A DNA stretch of 64,000 bases from Streptomyces natalensis ATCC 27448 (GTDB taxonomy: Bacteria; Actinomycetota; Actinomycetes; Streptomycetales; Streptomycetaceae). Shown here in pieces: positions 6,650 through 15,593 of this stretch. The stretch is from positions 21,444 through 85,443 of the forward strand of contig NZ_JRKI01000032.1 of assembly GCF_000935125.1 (NCBI RefSeq), in the 5' to 3' direction. Each line of letters opens with the position of its first letter. Positions within the stretch are counted from its first letter, which is position 1. The notes under the pieces are model-generated. The model was not told where the DNA came from and did not search any database. It saw only the letters and a list, made by a program, of their open reading frames with translations. Made by a program: the position numbers and the translations under genes.

Positions 6650-9081
6650 GGTGGCTGCGCCTGGCCGGGCAGACGGCATGGATAGGGCGGCGGGGAGCCT
6701 GGCGGCTGGTGTTGGTGCTGTGCGCCGCGGCGGTCCTCACCACGGGGGTGGCTGCGCACGCGGCGGCGGCCCCCGAGCCCAAGCCGGCCGTGTCGGCCAG
6801 CGCGCAGCCCGCCCCCTCCCACACGGCGAAGCCCGGAGCGAAAGACCAGAAGCCGGCGCCGGACGGGCGCAAGGGCGTGGCCTACGAGGACACCGCGCAA
6901 GGCAAGGCAGCCGCGAAGAAGGCGTTGCGGGAAAACAAGGAGAGCCTGCGCAAGAAGCTGAAGCAGCTGGGGATCGGCAAAGACGACCTCCTCGACAGCT
7001 TCCACATCACGGACGAGCACGGCATCCCCGTCAGCGCTTTCAAGGTCGACTCCGATAGCGGCACGTGGTCCGATTGGGACCTCAAGGTCGAGGCGTGGCT
7101 GACGTCCTTGCTGTTCATGTGCGTCAAGTGGCTGGTGGCCTTTGCCTGCTGGCTGATCGCCTGGGCTCTCGGGTTCAAGTTGGCCTCGCTCCTCCTCAAG
7201 CCAGCCATCGCCGTGTCGGACTCCCTCTACAACAGCGTCCTGCTGCAGCTTGGCTTGCCCGGCTTGTTCCTCGCCTTCAGTGGCACCGTCGCGGCGTGGC
7301 ACTTCTTCTTCGGTGACCGCTCCCGCGGCTGGGGCGAGCTCACCGCGTCCCTGCTGATCTCCGCGCTCGCGGTCACCAGCCTCGCCTCGCCGCCCCAGAC
7401 GCTCCTCGGCCAGGACGGGGCCGTCGGCAAGGCGCGTGACCTGGGGGTGGCGGTCGCCGCCATCGTCATGGGCGGCGAGGACCCCACCGGTGCTTCCTCA
7501 AAAGACGCCGTCGAAAGCATCACCACGCCGATCACCGATGAGCTTGTCAAGGCCTTCGTGGTGCAGCCGAGCATGGTCCTCACCTACGGCCACGTCTTCA
7601 CCGGCAAGTGCGCCTCGCGCTTCACGTCCTTGGGGATCCAGCAGGCCTTCTACAACAAGATCGTCGCCGAACAGACCAAGACCATGAAGGACATGCCCAA
7701 GGCGGGAGACATTCTCCTTCCCGTAATCGGCGGCAAAATCCAGGATTTCGTCACGGACAAGGCTTCCCAGTGGGCTCAGGACACCTTCGGCAGCACGCCC
7801 GCCGGGGGCTTCGAGAAGGCGTGCCTGGCCGGCAATGCCAAGGAGGCCAAGAAGGCATCCGTAGACAAACTCGCCGGGGCCTTCTTCATGCTCCTGGCAG
7901 CCCTGCTGGTCTGCGTGCTGGTCATCGGGATCGCCGGCGGCTACCTGGCCGCCCAGGTGTGGCTCGCCGCCGAGGCGATGCTGCTGCGCTGCGCCCTGAT
8001 CGCCGGCACGCTTCCCGGACCGGGCCGGGCATGGCTGTGGTCCCGCGGCGCTGCCATCGCCCGCGGCCTGGCCTTGATGATCCTGCTCGTGCTCAGCCTG
8101 GCCGCCTTCACCGTGGCGGTTACGGCCGTGGTCTCCGCCGCACCCGAGGACATCCCCGGCGGCATCGTCGTCCGGTTCGTCGTTATCGACATCCTGTGTG
8201 TCGGCGCGATCATCTTCCGCAAGCGGCTCACCCGCGCCTCGCATCAGATGGCGGCCCGTCTCAAGGGCCGTGTCGGCGCCTCGAAACTTGGCGGTGCCTC
8301 GGCGCCCTCCGACCTTGGCGCCGGCGGTCGGCGGCGCGGCACCCTGGGCAAGATCGGTGGAGCCGCGCTGATGCTCGGCATGATGGCCGCCACCGGCGGC
8401 ACCGCCGGCGCAATCGGCGGTGGCCTGGGCCGGACCGGCAGCACCCGCGCGCTCACCGGACGCCTGGCCAAGGGCGCCGGGCGCCTCGCCCGTGGTGCCG
8501 AGAAGACGGTGCGTGCCGGGGCCCGAGCTGGCGTGCGGGCGGGCCGCGTTGGACTGAAGGGCACGGTGGGACTGCCCGTTTACGGGCCGCGTGCCGCTCG
8601 CCGCACCGCGGCTGCGGTGCAGGCCGTACCCGGTCAGGTCACAGGCGCGGCCACCCAACTCAAGAAGCGCCTCGAAGACGCCAGGAATCTCTACGAGCCG
8701 CAGGTCTACAACTTCGCCGACGAGTACTGGCGCGGCATCGGCGGCCGCTGGATCAGCAACCGCATCCGCGCTCGTCGCGGTCTGCCTCCCGTGCTCTCCT
8801 CCCACTGGACGCGCCGTCCGACCACCCCGTCGCCCCGCCGCACCCCGGGACGCCCGTTCGCCCCGCATCCTGCCCCCGCACCGCGGCGCAGCCGCCGGAC
8901 ACAGATGGTCCCGCAGCGGCCGCTGACACCGCCGGCGTCCAGCCAGCAGGCGAGCCTGCAGCAGCGGCTGCACCGCATCCGCACCCGCGCCGCCGCGGCC
9001 AACCGGCCGGCCACCCCACCTGCACCGCCCCGCCGTCAGACCCCGCCGCCCCGGCCTACGCGACCGAGGAGGCGTTCGTGA
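6646..9081 (+). CDS. VirB6-like polytopic mating-channel protein
   Basis: An 811-residue membrane protein. An N-terminal signal-like segment (about residues 20-43) is followed by an Ala/Pro/Lys-rich stretch, then helices near 150-190, 200-225, 235-250, 405-430, 470-495 and 505-525. A long basic cytoplasmic tail of Arg, Ala and Pro follows. This resembles TcpH/VirB6-type proteins that form the inner-membrane part of the channel. The tail may bind DNA or the ATPases. It overlaps its neighbours at 6646-6649 and 9078-9081. The family call rests on topology and gene order. Confidence 0.7.
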   Translation: MRWLRLAGQTAWIGRRGAWRLVLVLCAAAVLTTGVAAHAAAAPEPKPAVSASAQPAPSHTAKPGAKDQKPAPDGRKGVAYEDTAQGKAAAKKALRENKESLRKKLKQLGIGKDDLLDSFHITDEHGIPVSAFKVDSDSGTWSDWDLKVEAWLTSLLFMCVKWLVAFACWLIAWALGFKLASLLLKPAIAVSDSLYNSVLLQLGLPGLFLAFSGTVAAWHFFFGDRSRGWGELTASLLISALAVTSLASPPQTLLGQDGAVGKARDLGVAVAAIVMGGEDPTGASSKDAVESITTPITDELVKAFVVQPSMVLTYGHVFTGKCASRFTSLGIQQAFYNKIVAEQTKTMKDMPKAGDILLPVIGGKIQDFVTDKASQWAQDTFGSTPAGGFEKACLAGNAKEAKKASVDKLAGAFFMLLAALLVCVLVIGIAGGYLAAQVWLAAEAMLLRCALIAGTLPGPGRAWLWSRGAAIARGLALMILLVLSLAAFTVAVTAVVSAAPEDIPGGIVVRFVVIDILCVGAIIFRKRLTRASHQMAARLKGRVGASKLGGASAPSDLGAGGRRRGTLGKIGGAALMLGMMAATGGTAGAIGGGLGRTGSTRALTGRLAKGAGRLARGAEKTVRAGARAGVRAGRVGLKGTVGLPVYGPRAARRTAAAVQAVPGQVTGAATQLKKRLEDARNLYEPQVYNFADEYWRGIGGRWISNRIRARRGLPPVLSSHWTRRPTTPSPRRTPGRPFAPHPAPAPRRSRRTQMVPQRPLTPPASSQQASLQQRLHRIRTRAAAANRPATPPAPPRRQTPPPRPTRPRRRS

Positions 9082-10049
9082 AGAAGCCCGTCCTCGCTGC
9101 CGCGGTGGGGTTCGGCACAGGGGCGGTCGCACTGATCGGGGTCCTGGTGCTGTTCATCGCTGCCGTGGCCAACGGCGCCACCGGCCACCAGGAGGAGCAA
9201 GACGCCACCGCCTCGCAGATCTCCGCGGCCGGCGGTCCGGTGGGCGACATACCCTCGAACATGCTGGCCCTGTACCGGCGGGCGGCTCCGGCCGCGTGCC
9301 GCGGGCTGGACTGGACGGTGCTCGCCGCGATCGGCAAGGTCGAGACCGACCACGCCCGTTACCCCACCATGCGCAGCTCGGCCGGAGCCGTCGGACCGAT
9401 GCAGTTCCTGCCGGCCACGTTCACCGGGTACGCCTACCCGGTGCCGCCCGGCGGCGCCAATCCGCCCAGCCCGTGGGATCCCACCGACGCGGTGTATGCC
9501 GCGGCGCGGATGCTGTGCGCCAACGGCGCCAAGTCCGGGACCAGCACGGGGCTCTACAAGGCGCTCTACTCCTACAACCACGCCGACTGGTACGTGAAGA
9601 AGGTCCTCGCCCAGGCCAAGTCCTACGCAACCACCCAGTCCAGCGGGTCCGAATCGGACATCGACGTAGCCTCCAACCCGATCGTCAAGGCCGCGTACAC
9701 CCAGCTCGGCGTCCCCTATGTATGGGGAGGCGGCACCATCAACGGGAAGTCCGGCGGCGGATTCGACTGCTCCGGGCTGACGTCATACGCGGTGTACCAA
9801 GGCACCGGCCACAAGGTGAAATTGCCGCGTACCTCGCAGGAGCAGCGCCACGTCGGTACGTCCGTCCCCCGCGACAAGATGCAGCCCGGTGACCTCATCG
9901 TCTTCGACAAGGACGGCTGGGGACACGTCGGTATCTACGCCGGCGGAAACCGCATGATCGACGCGCCCAGACCGGGCAAATCCGTGGAAATAATCAGCTT
10001 GTCGGGATACTGGGAGAACTACGCCTGGGATATCCGTCGGGTGGCGTGA
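9078..10049 (+). CDS. Transglycosylase plus NlpC/P60 wall hydrolase
   Basis: A 323-residue secreted or membrane-anchored peptidoglycan hydrolase that would open the cell wall for the channel (TcpG/VirB1 role). One N-terminal membrane segment (about residues 8-33) precedes a lytic-transglycosylase-like domain (about 55-180, with GAVGPMQFLPATF). An NlpC/P60 endopeptidase follows, with catalytic Cys231 in GFDCSG and His in GWGHVGIYAG. GTG 9078 overlaps the previous stop. It is the last gene of the coupled transfer operon. Confidence 0.9.
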   Translation: MKKPVLAAAVGFGTGAVALIGVLVLFIAAVANGATGHQEEQDATASQISAAGGPVGDIPSNMLALYRRAAPAACRGLDWTVLAAIGKVETDHARYPTMRSSAGAVGPMQFLPATFTGYAYPVPPGGANPPSPWDPTDAVYAAARMLCANGAKSGTSTGLYKALYSYNHADWYVKKVLAQAKSYATTQSSGSESDIDVASNPIVKAAYTQLGVPYVWGGGTINGKSGGGFDCSGLTSYAVYQGTGHKVKLPRTSQEQRHVGTSVPRDKMQPGDLIVFDKDGWGHVGIYAGGNRMIDAPRPGKSVEIISLSGYWENYAWDIRRVA

Positions 10050-10130
10050 TGTGTTGTGTGCCAGCGCCCGGTTAACGAGGCCGATTGGCCATGCACCTGA
10101 GTTGCCGAGAACCGAGTCAGACGGGGAACC

Positions 10131-10442
10131 TCAGAATCCGTGGGCTTGCAGTTCGGCGAAGGTCGCAACCTTCGCCGACCACGCCCGCTCGTTCGGGACA
10201 CAGCGCCACCCGATCAGCGAGTCGGGCGTGACCGTATCGGGCCAGATCATGTAGCCGAGCATGACGATCTCGCTGCCGGCCGCTGCTGCAGCAGCCGGCG
10301 GGAACTCTGGCCAATCGGGCCAGTTGTGCAGCTCCTTTTCGGCAAGTGGCTGGGAGCTGCCGTCACGCACGACCTGCAGCACGTATCCGCTCTGTGCCGC
10401 TTTGCACACAGCCGTGAGGTCGCGGCGGGTCTCAGTCGTCAT
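10131..10442 (-). CDS. Hypothetical protein, 103 residues
   Basis: A small soluble protein on the strand opposite the transfer operon, starting at ATG 10442. It has many Trp residues (PDWPEF, MIWPD, IGWRC) and a six-alanine run, with no membrane segment. I do not recognise the family. It marks the boundary between the first transfer operon and the accessory insert. Codon use fits Streptomyces coding DNA. Confidence 0.5.
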   Translation of the reverse strand: MTTETRRDLTAVCKAAQSGYVLQVVRDGSSQPLAEKELHNWPDWPEFPPAAAAAAGSEIVMLGYMIWPDTVTPDSLIGWRCVPNERAWSAKVATFAELQAHGF

Positions 10443-10675
10443 ACAGGGACACTAACCGGCCGCAAGAGGTGCGCAGTCGGCCTTCTCCAGGGCGACGAGG
10501 AGGGGCTACCGACTTCCTCTGTGAAGGGGAGGGGCCCGGCGGCGGCAGCATCGGCCGGACGCAGAACCCAGCCGCCGGGCTCACCCAGTCTCACAGACTG
10601 CCCGCTGCCGGAAGCGCCATGGCGGCGGGGCATTGGGAGGCCAGCCTCGTTGCCAGGTCTCTCACACAACTCGTG

Positions 10676-11782
10676 TCACCGATGGTGGGCAAGGAATACG
10701 CGGGCTCGCTCGTCGAGAGCGGACGCGACCCGCACCCCGCGGGCGCAGTACGGGCGGAGGTCGGAGCGCAGGGAGCGGACGGCCTTGAGCGTGCGGGTGG
10801 ACTTCACCCCGGTCATGGTGTCAATCGCCCGACCCCAGGTGGCGCACGCCTGCTCGATGCTGCCCTGCTTGGCCTGCTGCTCGGCCTGGGCGACCAGGTC
10901 GAGGGCGATGATCCGCGCGTAGGTCGTCCCAGGCCGGCTGGCCGCTGCGATCGCGTACTGCCTCGCGGCGTTGCGGCGGTCTCCGAGCGTCTCGAAGACC
11001 TTCGCCGTACGGGAGTGCACGGTGGCCGCGGGCGGCCCCCACGCCAGCGCCCAGAACGGTGGCTCGTCGTCGGCGCCGGCCGCCAGCGCGGCGTGGGCAC
11101 GGTCGACATCGGCAAGCGCGGCCTGGCGCTGGCCGGTCTTGGATAGCGCATGCGCATGAGTGACGGCGAACAGCGCCTCGACCTGCGAGTCGACCCGGCC
11201 CTTGGCGCGCTCCCAGCCGGTCTCGGCGAGGGCCAGACAGTGCTCGGGCCGGTGCAGCTTCATACCCTGCTGCGACATGGTCCGGATCACGAACCCGTCC
11301 TGGCCCGGGGTTCCGGACTCCCGGGCGAGCCCCAGGGACTGCATGTAGTACCGCTGCGCGAGCCCCTGTTCGCCCGAATCGTAGGCTTTCCACCCGCACA
11401 GATGAGCCGCGGCCGAGGCGATGGAAAGCGCCTCGGCGCGGGCCTGTTCGCTGCTGAAGCGGGCGCGGCACAGGTCGCGGACATCAGTGATCAGGTACTG
11501 CACGACCGCGGAGCGGCCGTGCTCTCCGCCGTGGCGCTCGTCCATGTCCATGAAGAGGCGCACCATGTCCCGCACAGCCGCGACATCGGCGTGACCGGCG
11601 ACTGCGCCGCCGTTGACGGTGCGGGTGCGGGCGGCGGCTTCCTGGACGCTCTCCAGTGGCAGCGTCGCGGCGGCCATGGAGTAGGCGGAGGCGGCCAGGA
11701 ATCGGCGGCGGTTCACAACAGCCTCCCCGATGGTGGTCAGACTCTCGATGGAAAGCGGCGGGTTCCTTGGGGTGCGGGCCAT
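10676..11782 (-). CDS. TPR regulator lacking a DNA-binding domain
   Basis: A 368-residue protein made largely of tetratricopeptide-type helix pairs. It starts with a short leader and the motif NRRRFLAASAYS, which in its relatives follows the helix-turn-helix domain. That domain is absent here. It lies 12 bp downstream of a full-length relative (11795-13177) on the same strand, so the two are probably co-transcribed. It could bind a signal or the partner protein, or be a truncated duplicate. The partner also has RRDLMKLAVG at the equivalent position, supporting common origin. Confidence 0.7.
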   Translation of the reverse strand: MARTPRNPPLSIESLTTIGEAVVNRRRFLAASAYSMAAATLPLESVQEAAARTRTVNGGAVAGHADVAAVRDMVRLFMDMDERHGGEHGRSAVVQYLITDVRDLCRARFSSEQARAEALSIASAAAHLCGWKAYDSGEQGLAQRYYMQSLGLARESGTPGQDGFVIRTMSQQGMKLHRPEHCLALAETGWERAKGRVDSQVEALFAVTHAHALSKTGQRQAALADVDRAHAALAAGADDEPPFWALAWGPPAATVHSRTAKVFETLGDRRNAARQYAIAAASRPGTTYARIIALDLVAQAEQQAKQGSIEQACATWGRAIDTMTGVKSTRTLKAVRSLRSDLRPYCARGVRVASALDERARVFLAHHR

Positions 11783-11794
11783 GGTGGTGCCGCG

Positions 11795-13177
11795 TTACGC
11801 GGCGAGTAGGTCAGGGTCGCCGCCCCACGCGGTCACCCGCTCGCGGAGGTCAGCCAACTGCGGATGATCACCGAAACGCCCGCTGGCATCCACCAGCGTC
11901 TTGACCCGCGACTTGATCAGGGTCGATTCGAGTTGCTCGGCGAGGGTGAGTGCCTGACCGGCGACGGTGCAAGCCTGCTCGGGCTCACCCTCGTCCAGGA
12001 GGGCGGCGGCCTGCCCGACCGCGTCCATCGCCCGTACCCGGTCATAGCCTGCGGGCCGGCGCTCGATGGCCTGCCCGAAGTAGACAGAGGCCGGCTCGGT
12101 GCTCTTCCCGTGGAGGGTCTTGAGGTCGCGGTGGGATACCGCTGTCGCGCCCGCCAGCTCCGCATGGTTGAAGTAGGCGATGTACGGCGCAACCTGCTCC
12201 TTTGCCTCCTCGGCCTTGTGAAGGTGCTCCTGGGCCTGGCCGAGGAGCATTCGGGAGCGCTGCGCGTCGCCTAGTGCAGCGTGCATCCGGCCGGACTGCG
12301 CAGCCAACATCGCCCTCAGCCGGAAGTCTCCGGTCTTGCCGGCGGCGCGGGTCGCCACGTCGAGCAGGGCCAGGGCGTCATCGGGGCGGCCGAGGTACAC
12401 CATCTGGTGAGACATGCGGCTGATGACTTCAGCTCCGCGGCCCGGGTCGTCAGCCTGTCGGGCCAGGGATACCGCGTGTGCCCAATACCGCTGCGCTGTG
12501 GCGTACCTGCCTGCGTCGTGGGATGTCCACCCGGCGAGCTGGGCGAGGTCGACAGCGGCCTGTCGCAGCCGCTGGGTCACGGTGGGCCGCTGGCCGTCCT
12601 GAAGAAGTTGAACGGTGGTCTCCAGCTGTGCCACGACCGCCTGTCGGAAGAGGGCGCCGCCGTGGGTCGCGTCCAGACTGCGGAACTTCGCCACGAGCGA
12701 GTCGATACCGGTGACGTCGGCCAGGCCGAGTTTTCCGCTGGTGGTCTCGCCGCGTGCCACCGAGTCCATCCACCACAGGCGTTCTGCTGTGGCCACGAGG
12801 GGGCCACCGACGGCTAGTTTCATCAGGTCACGGCGGTTGAACAAGGCGTCGCTCCTGGCGTACTCGTGGAGGGAAGCCAGGAGGCGATCCGGTCCCCATG
12901 ACGGGTCAAAGGGATCAGTTCCGCCGTGGCTCAGTCCGATGTCCGCCAGGGTAAGCGCCTGCCCGGTCCGCTCCCGCAAGAGGACGGCCAGCAGCCCGGG
13001 GACGGGATCACGCGGACGTTCGCCGGCATTGATCCACCGACCGACCCTGGAAGCGTCAACAGCCATGTTCAGGCCGGCCGCTTTCGCGCGGGTGTTGAGC
13101 TGGCGTGCCAGTTCTTTGTTGCTGATGCCCGCCAGTCTTAACGCGGCGGCGAGCCGGTCATTTCGTTCGCTGGCCAT
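11795..13177 (-). CDS. HTH-TPR transcriptional regulator
   Basis: A 460-residue protein. The first 75 residues form a helix-turn-helix of the XRE-related type seen in Streptomyces TPR regulators (AGISNKELARQL, then SRVGRWINAGERP). The rest is TPR-like. ATG 13177 is preceded by GGAAGGGG; the frame is open upstream without a better site. It is read away from the resolvase-like gene at 13388 across a 210-bp intergenic region. A role in controlling the adjacent RiPP genes is plausible by position but unproven. Confidence 0.75.
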   Translation of the reverse strand: MASERNDRLAAALRLAGISNKELARQLNTRAKAAGLNMAVDASRVGRWINAGERPRDPVPGLLAVLLRERTGQALTLADIGLSHGGTDPFDPSWGPDRLLASLHEYARSDALFNRRDLMKLAVGGPLVATAERLWWMDSVARGETTSGKLGLADVTGIDSLVAKFRSLDATHGGALFRQAVVAQLETTVQLLQDGQRPTVTQRLRQAAVDLAQLAGWTSHDAGRYATAQRYWAHAVSLARQADDPGRGAEVISRMSHQMVYLGRPDDALALLDVATRAAGKTGDFRLRAMLAAQSGRMHAALGDAQRSRMLLGQAQEHLHKAEEAKEQVAPYIAYFNHAELAGATAVSHRDLKTLHGKSTEPASVYFGQAIERRPAGYDRVRAMDAVGQAAALLDEGEPEQACTVAGQALTLAEQLESTLIKSRVKTLVDASGRFGDHPQLADLRERVTAWGGDPDLLAA

Positions 13178-13387
13178 GAGTCCCCTTCCAACTGCTTGGA
13201 GGGTCTCCGAACTTCGCAACCCTCCGCAACCCATGCAGCACTACTCGTGAGCGCCGTTGGGGCGTTGAGTAGGCGATGGCCACCGGATACCGGTTCCACG
13301 TCGCCCCGGTGGCCGGCCCTGCCGCCTCTGCTGTCCCCCGGCCGAGGCAGGCAGGGCCTCAACCCCCTGCCAGACGAGGAACCCGAA

Positions 13388-13771
13388 ATGACTACGCGCG
13401 AGGAAAAGGCCCCCGCTGTTCTCTACATCTGCGCTCAGCCCAGCCCTGGCGCCGAAACCCGCGGATTGGCCGAGAAGCGGGCCACCGAGGAGGGCCGCGA
13501 TTTCGCGACCCGGCACGGTCTGTCGATCACCGAGGTGATCACTGATCCGTACGGCGAGCCGGTACCGCAGAAGCGCAACGGCTGGAACAAGGTACGGGAG
13601 CTGGCAAAGCGCGGTGAGGTGGGCGCGGTCATCACCCGCTGGCCGACCATGATCAGCCCGAACCACGAGCGCCGCTACCCGGAGGTCGCGGCCCTTCAAG
13701 ACTGCGGCACCCAGGTTCTGTTCTCGTGGGCGCCCCTGGCTGCGACAGTCGGCGGCGGAGCGACGAGGTGA
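13388..13771 (+). CDS. Resolvase-like N-terminal-fold protein
   Basis: A 127-residue protein resembling the N-terminal catalytic fold of serine recombinases: an early VLYICAQ strand, then VREL, a GEVGAVITRWP strand, and a final strand near FSWAPL. The usual catalytic serine near the first strand is not evident and there is no DNA-binding tail, so recombinase activity is doubtful. Similar stand-alone proteins are frequent in Streptomyces. ATG 13388 fits the coding start. It lies directly upstream of the RiPP locus and may belong to it or be a remnant of the event that brought the locus in. Confidence 0.6.
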   Translation: MTTREEKAPAVLYICAQPSPGAETRGLAEKRATEEGRDFATRHGLSITEVITDPYGEPVPQKRNGWNKVRELAKRGEVGAVITRWPTMISPNHERRYPEVAALQDCGTQVLFSWAPLAATVGGGATR

Positions 13772-14193
13772 GCGGCCGTCACGCACTCCCCCATCCCACG
13801 GTGGACGGCGTCCTGGCGTCCGCATGGGGCCTGGGGTCGACCGCCATCCTGGCCCTGTTAGGGGTCATGGCAGCAGACGGCACTGCCGACTCCAAAGAAG
13901 CCCGAACCGCCCATGCACCGGCCTCCGTCCCTGATGTGGCTTCGGAGGCCGCCACAGCATTGCAGGACACGCCGCTGAGTTCCGGTGTCCGGGTGTCCCT
14001 ATCCCCACCCGGCCACCAGCCGCTACTTCGCCCGGCACCTCTGTACGCCATCTCCCGCCCGCACAGGCCGTCGGTCGAGAACAGCGTCAGCAGCAGTCCG
14101 CAGGCTAAGGACTTCCGCGACCGAGACCGCCGTTGTGCGGCTCGGCCGCGGGGGGTCAGGCACATTCCGTCACTACCCCTGGAAGGAGGAGAA
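13772..14193. other. Intergenic region upstream of the RiPP precursor
   Basis: About 420 bp without a convincing gene. A frame from GTG 13768 runs in phase into the precursor gene, but it uses rare TTA and several CTA codons, has poor protein character, and is superseded by a strong ribosome site before ATG 14194. I expect the promoter of the RiPP genes here. I see no clear palindrome. Confidence 0.5.
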
Positions 14194-14328
14194 ATGGAAG
14201 CGAAGTCTCAGGTCATCGCGCAGGCCGTCGGTCCGGCGATTGAAGAGACCGACGTCGTGGATCTGATCGACCCGGCGAAGGTCGTCAAGAGCGAGGACGT
14301 CGAGCAGGAGGAGTGCTTCACCTTCTGA
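14194..14328 (+). CDS. RiPP precursor peptide, 44 residues
   Basis: ATG 14194 follows a strong ribosome site (GGAAGGAGG at 14180-14188). The peptide has an acidic, Val/Ile/Asp-rich leader and a short C-terminus, EECFTF, with the only cysteine at residue 41. Direct placement before TfuA and YcaO genes marks it as their substrate. TfuA-YcaO pairs are known to install thioamides on RiPP precursors; heterocyclisation of the cysteine is the alternative. The cleavage site is not obvious; a core of four to six residues would be unusually small. An 11-bp stem terminator lies just downstream, fitting higher expression of the precursor than of the enzymes. Confidence 0.85.
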   Translation: MEAKSQVIAQAVGPAIEETDVVDLIDPAKVVKSEDVEQEECFTF

Positions 14329-14347
14329 CCGGCGCTCTGGCAGACCA

Positions 14348-14378
14348 GGGTGCCCCGCTGCTCGCAGGCGGGGCACCC
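14348..14378 (+). terminator. Stem-loop between precursor and TfuA gene
   Basis: A perfect 11-bp inverted repeat (GGGTGCCCCGC at 14348-14358 and its complement at 14368-14378) with a nine-base loop. It lies 20 bp after the precursor stop and about 30 bp before the TfuA start. There is no T-run, as is usual in Streptomyces. It probably acts as a partial terminator or a 3'-end stabiliser that keeps precursor mRNA in excess. Confidence 0.8.
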
Positions 14379-14408
14379 CTGTCGTTCCGTCCTTCCAAGG
14401 AGGCTGGC

Positions 14409-15593
14409 GTGATTCACGCTTTCACCGGGCCGACGCTGAGCCCGGACGATCCCGCACTGTCACACGAGCGGTTCACCGTAAGGCCGCCGATCCAGCACGG
14501 AGACCTGTTCGATCCCCAGATCATGGAGGGTGACACCGTCGTCATCATCGACGGCCTGTACCACCACACCCCCGCCCTCCGGCACAAAGAGATCATCCGG
14601 GCCATGAGCCAGGGCATCCGCGTCATCGGCGCCGCCAGCATCGGAGCCCTGCGCGCAGCCGAACTCGCCCCGTGCGGCATGGTCGGCGTCGGCGAGATCT
14701 TCCACGCCTACGCCACAGGCGCCATCGAGGGCGACGACGAGGTAGCCGTCGCCCAATCGGCCGACACCGATGCGCGGTCCTACACCTGGCCTCTCGTCAA
14801 CGTCCGCCATGTGCTGCACCAAGGCGTTCGGGCACAGGTCATCGACGAGTTCACAGCCGACATGATGCTGACAGGCTTACGAGACGTCTACTACGCGCAC
14901 CGCTCCCTGACCGCTCTGAGGATCTACAGCCGCCAGTGCGGCGCCAACGGCTTCGCCGCCTGGCTCACAGAACGCCTCGCAGCAGACCCCCACTTCGGCG
15001 ACCTCAAGCGCGCAGATGCCCTCAAAGCGCTGAAGGCCGCGCTGTCGCTCGACGGCACCCCCGTCACGCGGGTGCCGGATGTGGAATGGCGCACCCGCTG
15101 CTCCCGGCAGTGGGCCAACGCCTTCGCCGCCCAGACCATCGACGGCCTGACGCTCTCCACCCGCCACCGCGTCGCCTACCAGCAGATCTTCGACCCGCAC
15201 TTCAAGGCCGTGTGGTCGACGCATCTCAAGGAGTCCGGGGCGGGCGAGGAACTGCCGCACCTGCTCGCCTGCGCGGCCTACCGGTCCGAGATCGACCTGA
15301 CCGACCCCGGCACGGTTGACCGGCTGCTGGCCCACGAAACCTCGCACGACCGTGCCGCAGTGGCCCAGTACGCCGCGCTGAACGACCTGGCAGTCCAGGC
15401 GCAACCGGGCTTCTTCGTCGAGGCGATCAAAGACTCCGTGGCCCGACGGCTCCTCACCCGAGTTTGGCAACTGCCTGGCGATGCCCTGGAGAACGAGGCG
15501 TGGACCCGGGGATTCCAGGGCGCCAGAGATGCCGCCGAGACGGCCAAGTGGTTCGTTGTGGGCTTCCTGAAGGAAACGGAGACGGTGCAGTGA
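14409..15593 (+). CDS. TfuA-like protein of RiPP thioamidation
   Basis: A 394-residue protein. GTG 14409 is preceded by AAGGAGG at 14397-14403. The TfuA core is clear: GDTVVIIDGLYH, then GAASIGALRAAEL, then GVGEIFHAYATG and DDEVAVAQ, all in the first 130 residues. The remaining 260 residues are a helical extension common in actinobacterial TfuA proteins. TfuA partners YcaO to swap a backbone amide oxygen for sulfur, probably by handling the sulfur donor. Its stop overlaps the YcaO start at 15590, so the pair is translationally coupled. Confidence 0.9.
   Translation: MIHAFTGPTLSPDDPALSHERFTVRPPIQHGDLFDPQIMEGDTVVIIDGLYHHTPALRHKEIIRAMSQGIRVIGAASIGALRAAELAPCGMVGVGEIFHAYATGAIEGDDEVAVAQSADTDARSYTWPLVNVRHVLHQGVRAQVIDEFTADMMLTGLRDVYYAHRSLTALRIYSRQCGANGFAAWLTERLAADPHFGDLKRADALKALKAALSLDGTPVTRVPDVEWRTRCSRQWANAFAAQTIDGLTLSTRHRVAYQQIFDPHFKAVWSTHLKESGAGEELPHLLACAAYRSEIDLTDPGTVDRLLAHETSHDRAAVAQYAALNDLAVQAQPGFFVEAIKDSVARRLLTRVWQLPGDALENEAWTRGFQGARDAAETAKWFVVGFLKETETVQ

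Noticed and set aside
13768..14193. An N-terminal extension of about 142 codons in frame with the RiPP precursor
   Set aside because: It uses rare leucine codons including TTA, has poor composition, and a strong ribosome site precedes the internal ATG 14194.
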